From: Acidobacteriota bacterium | GTDB taxonomy: Bacteria; Acidobacteriota; Terriglobia; Bryobacterales; Bryobacteraceae | Assembly: GCA_023436715.1 (NCBI GenBank) | Contig: JAEZIJ010000256.1 | Location: 1 to 11,108 of the forward strand | Direction of reading: 5' to 3' | Length of the DNA: 11,108 nt | Part shown: in pieces, positions 6,554-11,108 of the stretch | How the letters are laid out: each line of letters starts with the position of its first letter | Position numbering within the stretch: the stretch's first letter is position 1 | Position numbers and translations under genes: made by a program | Notes under the pieces: generated by a model | Database searches by the model: none | Seen by the model: the letters and a program-made list of their open reading frames with translations, nothing else | Told to the model about the DNA's origin: nothing

Positions 6554-7831
6554 GTGGCCCTGCCAGATATTTCCCGCCTCAATGGTTTTCCAGGCGCTGC
6601 GCTCACCGCGCGGTTTCACGAAATCGGGCTTACGCGCCCGTTTATCCAGGCTATGACCGAACGCGGCGACGATTTGCGCGCGCCGCTCGAGCCAACCCGT
6701 GAGGCATCTCTCGCCGGGGACGCCGCCTCCGTGTTGCTCAACCTGTTTTTCTGCCGCCGGGCCGTGCGTCGCGGTGCGGTCCGGGAGGCGCTCGGAAGCG
6801 TCCTCTCGGCAGCCGCGATCGAGCATGGTCTGCTTGTGGATGAAAGTGGAGAAGAGATCGTTTCGCCGCTTCACCTCCGCACCGTCCGGGACCTGTTTCT
6901 GTTCAGCGATTACCTCGGGGGCGAGGCCGAGGCGGTTATGGGGGCGGGAGAGACCACAGCGATTCTGTTTCAGGCCGGATGGCCGAACCGGCGTGTCCGC
7001 CGCGCCCTCGATCTCGGTTGCGGCGCGGGAACCCTTGCGTTGCTGGCTGCCGCCGGCGCCGGTGAGGTTGTCGGGACAGACGTGAATCCACGGGCGGTCG
7101 CGATGGCGCGCTTCAATGCCTCCGTGAACGGAATCGAGAACGCGGAGTTCCGCGAAGGCGACGTGTACGCGCCGGTCCGCGGGGAGAAGTTCGATGTCAT
7201 TCTCTCGCAGCCGCCGTACTATCCCGATCCGGCCGGCGCCGGCCGCACGGAGGTGTTTCTGCATGGCGGTGCGCGTGGCGACGAACTCCCACGCCGTGTG
7301 GTTCACGGGGTGGCCGATCACCTCGAGGAGGGTGGCCGGGGCACGGTGTTCACGTCGTGGCCGGAGCCGCCGGACCTCGCCTCAGACGGCCTCCGAATAC
7401 TCGAACTGCGGACCACCCGCACGGAGCTTCACGGTACACGGCAGAGCCTGACCGTGATCGAGCATGCGGAGGCCGGGCGGGGGTGGTCCGCGTCGTTCGA
7501 TGTTGCGCCCGAATGCTGGGGATACGTGACCTCGCGCACGGTGGACGAGATTATCGCCGGCCAGGAACTGCTTCGCGGGCCGGAGGAGAAGCTCCTGGCG
7601 GCTTCGCTGCGCCTGCCCGAAGGAACGACCGCGCTGAGGGAAGGTTCGCAGATGCTGCTCAACATCCCCGCCGAGGGACTTCTTGGCCTCATCGCGGTGG
7701 ACGACATTACGTGGGACGCGGCCTCCGCGGTACACCGCGCGGCCGACGTGCGGTCGGGCATTCGAGAGCTGCCGGGCGCCCTTCCCGTCGTGCGCCGTGC
7801 GCTCGAACGCGGCCTGCTGAAAGTCGCATGA
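6554..7831 (+). CDS. Class I SAM-dependent methyltransferase (MTS-like) with QPPY motif
   Basis: Counted from the GTG at 6554 the protein has 425 residues. The Rossmann core begins at motif I, DLGCGAGTLALL (from residue 153), continues with VVGTDVNPRAV (D176, expected to hold the SAM ribose), and has SQPPYY at 218-223 at the position of the (N/D/S)PP(Y/F/W) motif used by methyltransferases acting on amide, amino or adenine nitrogens. Residues 1-150 form an extra N-terminal region, as in MTS-type enzymes where it can bind the substrate, and about 300-425 is a further C-terminal extension. The substrate is not identifiable. The frame stays open up to 6455 with an ATG at 6473, but those codons lie inside the hairpin repeats, so I prefer 6554; its ribosome binding site is weak and the start is uncertain. 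The stop overlaps the next start by ATGA, so translation is likely coupled to the homocysteine methyltransferase gene. Confidence 0.7.
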   Translation: MALPDISRLNGFPGAALTARFHEIGLTRPFIQAMTERGDDLRAPLEPTREASLAGDAASVLLNLFFCRRAVRRGAVREALGSVLSAAAIEHGLLVDESGEEIVSPLHLRTVRDLFLFSDYLGGEAEAVMGAGETTAILFQAGWPNRRVRRALDLGCGAGTLALLAAAGAGEVVGTDVNPRAVAMARFNASVNGIENAEFREGDVYAPVRGEKFDVILSQPPYYPDPAGAGRTEVFLHGGARGDELPRRVVHGVADHLEEGGRGTVFTSWPEPPDLASDGLRILELRTTRTELHGTRQSLTVIEHAEAGRGWSASFDVAPECWGYVTSRTVDEIIAGQELLRGPEEKLLAASLRLPEGTTALREGSQMLLNIPAEGLLGLIAVDDITWDAASAVHRAADVRSGIRELPGALPVVRRALERGLLKVA

Positions 7832-8742
7832 ACCGCTTCGGCGAACTGCTCGCCCGCGCCGGCGTGGTGCTTGCGGAGGGTGCCGTTATCGAGCGGCTGC
7901 GGAGGCATCCGGGTTGCAGGCTCGACGAGCACGTCGCTCACGCTGCGTTTCCCATATCTGCCGGCGTCCGCGAGATACTCGCGGGAATATACCGCGAGCA
8001 TCTGGAGATAGCGGAGCGATCGGCCCTGCCTATGATCTGCTTTTCTCCGACCTGGCGGGCGAATCCCGAACGGCTCTCCGCCGCTGGTCTTACCGGAGAT
8101 GTAAACGCCGCCGGCGTCGCGTTCGCAAGAGAGATGGCCGCGGGCCGCGAGGATGTCTTCATTGGCGGCCTGATGGGCTGCCGCGGAGACGCATACAAGC
8201 CCGAAGAGGCGCTCAGCGCTGCTGAAGCCGCGCGGTTCCATGCGTTCCAGGCGAATGCGCTCGCACGCGCGGGCTGCGATTTCCTGTGCGCCGCTACGAT
8301 GCCCGCCGCGAGCGAGTCACTGGGCATTGCCGCCGCGATGGCGCAAACCGGCGCGCCTTATATGGTGAGCTTCATCGTCACTCGGGACGGCGCATTGCTC
8401 GACGGCACGCCCATGCAGGAGGTCATCACCTCTCTCGATCGTTCAGTTTCCCCCGCCCCGCTTGGCTACATGGTGAACTGCGTGCATCCCTCGATCATGG
8501 CTGAGGCGCTCGATAACTGCGCCGGTCCGGCGCGGCGCCGCATTGTGGGGCTTCAGGCGAACACGTCAGCCAAGAGTCCAGGAGAATTGGAAGGCTTGGC
8601 CGATCTCGAAACCGAAGATCCCGAATTGTATGCAGATCGGATGGTGGAGCTGCACCGCAGGTTCGGGCTTCGAATCCTGGGCGGCTGCTGCGGTACCGAT
8701 GCGCGGCACATTGGGAGCCTCGCGGCCCGGTTTTGTCCCTGA
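7828..8742 (+). CDS. Homocysteine S-methyltransferase-like protein
   Basis: A 304-residue cytoplasmic protein of the homocysteine-binding (pfam02574-type) TIM-barrel family. The zinc-ligand pattern is visible: C218 in MVNCVHP and C287-C288 in GGCCGTDARHIGSLA. Family members move a methyl group from S-methylmethionine, SAM or another donor to homocysteine, giving methionine. The N-terminus departs from the usual DGGMGT-type start: AEGAVIERLRRHPG appears instead, so donor and acceptor may differ from MmuM-type enzymes. Length is close to that of single-domain family members, and there is no cobalamin-binding or folate-binding domain as in MetH. The ATG overlaps the methyltransferase stop by four bases (ATGA), which fixes the start although the open frame extends far upstream. 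The pairing suggests a joint role in SAM/homocysteine methyl metabolism. Confidence 0.8.
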   Translation: MNRFGELLARAGVVLAEGAVIERLRRHPGCRLDEHVAHAAFPISAGVREILAGIYREHLEIAERSALPMICFSPTWRANPERLSAAGLTGDVNAAGVAFAREMAAGREDVFIGGLMGCRGDAYKPEEALSAAEAARFHAFQANALARAGCDFLCAATMPAASESLGIAAAMAQTGAPYMVSFIVTRDGALLDGTPMQEVITSLDRSVSPAPLGYMVNCVHPSIMAEALDNCAGPARRRIVGLQANTSAKSPGELEGLADLETEDPELYADRMVELHRRFGLRILGGCCGTDARHIGSLAARFCP

Positions 8743-8781
8743 TATTCTGGCGTAAGGTCCCGCCATGGGAAGGGAAGCCCT

Positions 8782-9582
8782 ATGAAACGCCTCGCGCCGT
8801 GCGCATTTGCCCTGTGTTTGCTGATGCCGGGCTGCGGCGGCAAACCGTCAGGCTCCGCCACCGGGGCTTGCGGCGGCGTTCAGGCCCGGCCCGCCGAACC
8901 GCCGCGAGCGCGCGAGAAGTACGCCGTTCTGGTCAACGGCGATTCCGAGAGGCGGCACAAGGATAACATCACGCGCGCCTACACGACTCTGACCGCGCTG
9001 GGCTTCGAGCCGGCACACATTTTCGTGGTCTCTCCGCCCGACCGCCGCGGCCGGCTGGTGAAACAGACATTGAGGCTCGCGCCGGTACCCGACAATTTCT
9101 GGCGTGTGATGGACGAACTGGTGGAGACCGTCGGGAAGGGCGACCTCCTGGTTGTGTACGGAACCGGCCACGGCGATACGGATCAGGGCGACAGCCTGCT
9201 CGAACTGCGGAACGGAGAGGTGTGGCCCGCGGATCTGCGCGAAGAGGTCGACCACTACCGCGGGGAGTCCGTCATCGTGATGGACCAGTGTTTCTCGGGC
9301 GGGTTCGCCGATGCGTTTGAAGGGACCGGAAGCCGGGTGATCGCGATTTCGAGCGTGGATAGCCGCCACCTGACCGACTGCTACGCGTTCGCGAAGACGT
9401 TCTGGGACTCATTCCTGCACCCGGAGCGGGCCGACGCGAACCACGACGGCAAGACCTCACTGCGCGAAGCGTTCGGCGCGGCGCTGAAGGCGCACCAGGA
9501 GGCGCTCGCCGGCGATCCCGAAGTGAGCGCCAGCGGCGTTTACCGGGCGTTCAACGGCTTTGAGGACGTTCTCCTGAACTGA
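8782..9582 (+). CDS. Caspase/C13-like peptidase lipoprotein with EF-hand loop
   Basis: A 266-residue protein. Residues 1-17 are a lipoprotein-type signal ending MPG before C18; the lipobox is slightly atypical, with M at -3. Residues about 46-210 fit the caspase-haemoglobinase fold (clan CD): YAVLVNGDSERRH, then VVYGTGHGD with candidate catalytic H130, then VIVMDQCFSGGF with candidate catalytic C170. The VPDNFWRVMDEL stretch recalls legumain/C13 peptidases. Residues 218-229, DANHDGKTSLRE, form a canonical EF-hand calcium loop, so calcium control is plausible, as known for metacaspases, but this is inference. If the lipid signal is used, the enzyme acts on the outer face of a membrane. AAGGGA (8770-8775) lies 6 bases before the ATG. 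It follows the homocysteine methyltransferase gene by 39 bases and may be in the same transcript. Its stop abuts the stop of the convergent esterase gene. Confidence 0.75.
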   Translation: MKRLAPCAFALCLLMPGCGGKPSGSATGACGGVQARPAEPPRAREKYAVLVNGDSERRHKDNITRAYTTLTALGFEPAHIFVVSPPDRRGRLVKQTLRLAPVPDNFWRVMDELVETVGKGDLLVVYGTGHGDTDQGDSLLELRNGEVWPADLREEVDHYRGESVIVMDQCFSGGFADAFEGTGSRVIAISSVDSRHLTDCYAFAKTFWDSFLHPERADANHDGKTSLREAFGAALKAHQEALAGDPEVSASGVYRAFNGFEDVLLN

Positions 9583-10827
9583 TTACGGTTTCCCGAAGTG
9601 TCTGTCCGCGAACGCGATGAACTGTTCCCAATCGTAAGCCGTAACGTCATGCTTGCCCGCGCGGATATGATAGCCGACTGAGTTCATGATGGGCTGATGA
9701 ACTGCCGGCATGCGATCGGTCTCCAGGCCTTTTTTGCCGAACAGGCGGTAAACCGGCCCGGCTGCCACTGCCGAGAGGAACTCGCCGCGCGGGTCGGCCC
9801 ATTGATCCTCATGCGCGCTCGCCACATAGACCGGCCGCGGGGCAATGAGGGCAAGAAGCATGTGCATGTCGACGGGCAAGCCGGCTTCGCGGTCATTGAA
9901 CCGGCTGTAATTTGTGCAGAACCAGTGCGGGAACCGGGTGTTCAGGTCCTTGATGGTTTCGCCGAATTTGCGGCGGCTCAGCGCGGCGCCGCCTTCGCCC
10001 GAATCGTTCGAGATGACCATGGCGAAGCGCGTATCCTCCGCGCCAGCCCACAGCGCAGCCTTTCCGAGGCGCGAATGACCCGTCACCACGACCCGCTTCG
10101 CATCGACGCGGCTGTCGGTCTCCAGGTAATCCATAGCGCGACTCAGGCCCCACGCCCATGCTGCGACGGCGCCCCAGGCATCGGGCGCTTGCGGCGTGTT
10201 TGCACGGACGCCGTACTTCCTCCCCCCGTCGAAATCGGGCTCTATGTCGAAGTAGTACATTGTCGCGACACCGTAACCGCGGGCCAGGATCTGCTCGATC
10301 GCCCAGCGAGAGGCAGTTTCGCCGCGCGTACTCCCGGCGGCGGGCTGCTTTTTTCCGCGCACCCAGACGTCACCCAGGCGAATCCCAGGGTCGCTGTTGA
10401 TCCCGTGGTTTCCGCCAAAGTTCAGGCCCAGAAATACCGGGACGGGCTTTCGCGAACCGGCCGGCAGGTAGAGCAGAAGATCCCCTTGAGGACCGTCCTT
10501 CTTCCCGTAGAAGTTGATGGTCACCTGCTTGCGCACGGCTTTTCCGCCCAGCGCGTTCTCGTCAATCGACGAGAGCTCGAAGGTCATGCCTTGCGGCCGC
10601 TGCGGACTGCGTCCGTGCACATTGGACCGGAATAACTCGAGGACTTCAGGACGCCTCCGGGACGTCCAGGTCGCGGCGTCCCGGACGGGCTGCCCGTTGT
10701 TCAACACCAGAGGGTCGGGAAGGGTGTAACTCGGAACCTTGGTTTCGTCGTAGTTGGCGGCGGGTTGTTGAGCGGCCGCCGGCGCGAGCAGAAGGACGGC
10801 GAGCGGGAAAAGCTCAAGCTTTTTCAT
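9583..10827 (-). CDS. Secreted CE15 family 4-O-methyl-glucuronoyl methylesterase
   Basis: A 414-residue secreted alpha/beta hydrolase. It hydrolyses ester bonds between lignin alcohols and 4-O-methyl-glucuronic acid of xylan, as known for CE15 enzymes. Residues 1-19 are a signal peptide (AAA before QQ). The nucleophile motif is GHSRLGK with S252; E278 in NDSGEGG and D345 in HEDQWADP are at the two acid positions described in bacterial CE15 proteins; H393 in GKHDVTAYDW completes the triad. The NFGGNHGI segment at 136-143 fits an oxyanion region. The open frame extends 70 codons upstream, but those codons read through hairpin repeats and the signal peptide starts at 10827, so I use that ATG. 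The ribosome binding site is weak (GGTGT). Its TAA is adjacent to the TGA of the convergent gene, leaving no room for a terminator. CE15 enzymes are known from Solibacter, which fits the proposed host. Confidence 0.88.
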   Translation of the reverse strand: MKKLELFPLAVLLLAPAAAQQPAANYDETKVPSYTLPDPLVLNNGQPVRDAATWTSRRRPEVLELFRSNVHGRSPQRPQGMTFELSSIDENALGGKAVRKQVTINFYGKKDGPQGDLLLYLPAGSRKPVPVFLGLNFGGNHGINSDPGIRLGDVWVRGKKQPAAGSTRGETASRWAIEQILARGYGVATMYYFDIEPDFDGGRKYGVRANTPQAPDAWGAVAAWAWGLSRAMDYLETDSRVDAKRVVVTGHSRLGKAALWAGAEDTRFAMVISNDSGEGGAALSRRKFGETIKDLNTRFPHWFCTNYSRFNDREAGLPVDMHMLLALIAPRPVYVASAHEDQWADPRGEFLSAVAAGPVYRLFGKKGLETDRMPAVHQPIMNSVGYHIRAGKHDVTAYDWEQFIAFADRHFGKP

Positions 10828-10904
10828 CGTTACACCATACCGCAGCCCGCGCCCGGTGGAAACCGGCCGGATCAGGATGGGTGTGAGCGTACCGCTACGC
10901 TCGG

Positions 10905-10937
10905 CGCAACCGGGAGCGGGCCGGGCATGCCCGGCCC
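10905..10937. repeat. Dispersed repeat word and 20-base palindrome upstream of the esterase
   Basis: CGCAACCGGGAGCGG at 10905-10919 nearly matches 3886-3900. It overlaps a perfect palindrome, GGGCCGGGC-AT-GCCCGGCCC (10918-10937), with 9-base arms. The combination is typical of short intergenic repeats in high-GC bacteria. It lies about 80-110 bases upstream of the minus-strand esterase start. Confidence 0.6.
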
Positions 10938-10981
10938 CTACAGGTTTTCGAGACAATCGGGAGCGCCTGGATAGTATCTTC

Positions 10982-11012
10982 AGTGGGGCAGGCGGTTTCG
11001 CCCAATGCCACT
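10982..11012. repeat. Interrupted hairpin sharing an 11-base word with the 6.4 kb cluster
   Basis: AGTGG..CA (10982-10990) pairs with TGCCACT (11006-11012) around an inner GGCG-GTTT-CGCC stem (10991-11002). Its first 11 bases, AGTGGGGCAGG, are the exact reverse complement of 6411-6421, tying this gap to the hairpin cluster there. TTAAATAAG overlaps and follows its 3' end, so a weak terminator role cannot be ruled out. Confidence 0.45.
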
Positions 11013-11025
11013 TAAATAAGTCTTT

Positions 11026-11055
11026 CTGAAACATCAAGGATGCTTTATGTTTCAG
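11026..11055. repeat. 30-base near-perfect palindrome over a possible gene start
   Basis: CTGAAACAT (11026-11034) and ATGTTTCAG (11047-11055) are perfect 9-base arms; after one C/T mismatch the pairing resumes as AAG-GATG-CTT (11036-11045). It is more AT-rich than the surrounding DNA and covers an AAGGA box and an ATG. As DNA it could be an operator; as RNA it would hide the start site. Confidence 0.6.
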
Positions 11056-11108
11056 CTATGGATTCTCTTTGTGAAGACGCCTGGGGCTTGTACGAACGCT
11101 GCATCTCC
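11047..11108 (+). CDS. Probable N-terminal fragment of a gene cut by the window edge
   Basis: Two overlapping frames are open to the end. The one from ATG 11047 reads MFQLWILFVKTPGACTNAAS and has AAGGA at 11036-11040, six bases upstream. The other, starting at 11040 or 11058, reads MDSLCEDAWGLYERCIS in its second part and looks just as protein-like, but lacks well-placed ribosome binding. Too little is present to name a product or choose firmly between frames. Confidence 0.25.
   Translation, partial: MFQLWILFVKTPGACTNAAS

Noticed and set aside
9697..10635. Long plus-strand open frame, 312 codons
   Set aside because: Entirely antisense to the CE15 esterase, which has an intact triad and signal peptide.
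10828..11037. 70-codon upstream extension of the esterase
   Set aside because: Covers repeat hairpins and precedes a clear signal peptide at 10827.

Overview
The window looks like a chromosomal stretch from an Acidobacteriota genome, most likely the Solibacter/Bryobacter branch. This is inferred from content, not from a marker gene. The signs are high GC, secreted proteins with acidobacterial-style Ig-like and C-terminal modules, a proline-rich protein with repeated GEFTRLF-type motifs, a bacterial CE15 glucuronoyl esterase, and many short GC-rich hairpin repeats between genes. No rRNA, tRNA, CRISPR array or intact insertion sequence is visible.

Layout. 1-388: no confident gene; a poly-G run at the edge and an open frame that runs into the first gene. 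389-3662: a likely two-gene operon for secreted proteins, first an 860-residue multidomain glycoside-hydrolase-like protein (Ig-like, DUF4434-like barrel, F5/8-type module, Ig-like, C-terminal module), then a 225-residue carboxypeptidase-regulatory-like protein. 3663-4098: REP-like hairpins and the orphan C-terminal tail of a lost gene. 4099-5754: a tail-anchored proline-rich protein with a kinase-N-lobe-like start and nine FTxLF-type motifs. 5755-5822: three phased TAGTAC boxes and a possible promoter. 5823-6287: a membrane-anchored protein with a small BamE/SmpA-like domain. 6288-6553: five tight hairpins inside a pair of 10-bp direct repeats. 6554-9582: a class I SAM methyltransferase with an unusual QPPY motif, a homocysteine S-methyltransferase-like protein overlapping it by ATGA, and a caspase/C13-like lipoprotein carrying a canonical EF-hand loop. 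9583-10827 (minus strand): a CE15 glucuronoyl esterase convergent with, and directly abutting, the lipoprotein gene. 10828-11108: more hairpin repeats, a 30-base near-perfect palindrome, and probably the start of a gene cut off by the window edge.

How the genes may work together. The two ends of the window are consistent with a plant-polysaccharide-degrading soil bacterium: a GH-like secreted enzyme at one end and an esterase that cuts lignin-glucuronoxylan ester bonds at the other. The centre is different in kind. The methyltransferase and homocysteine methyltransferase are translationally coupled and plausibly share methyl-group metabolism. The FTxLF-repeat protein is the best candidate for something undescribed: a cytoplasm-facing, membrane-tethered array of identical short motifs that looks like a multivalent docking scaffold.
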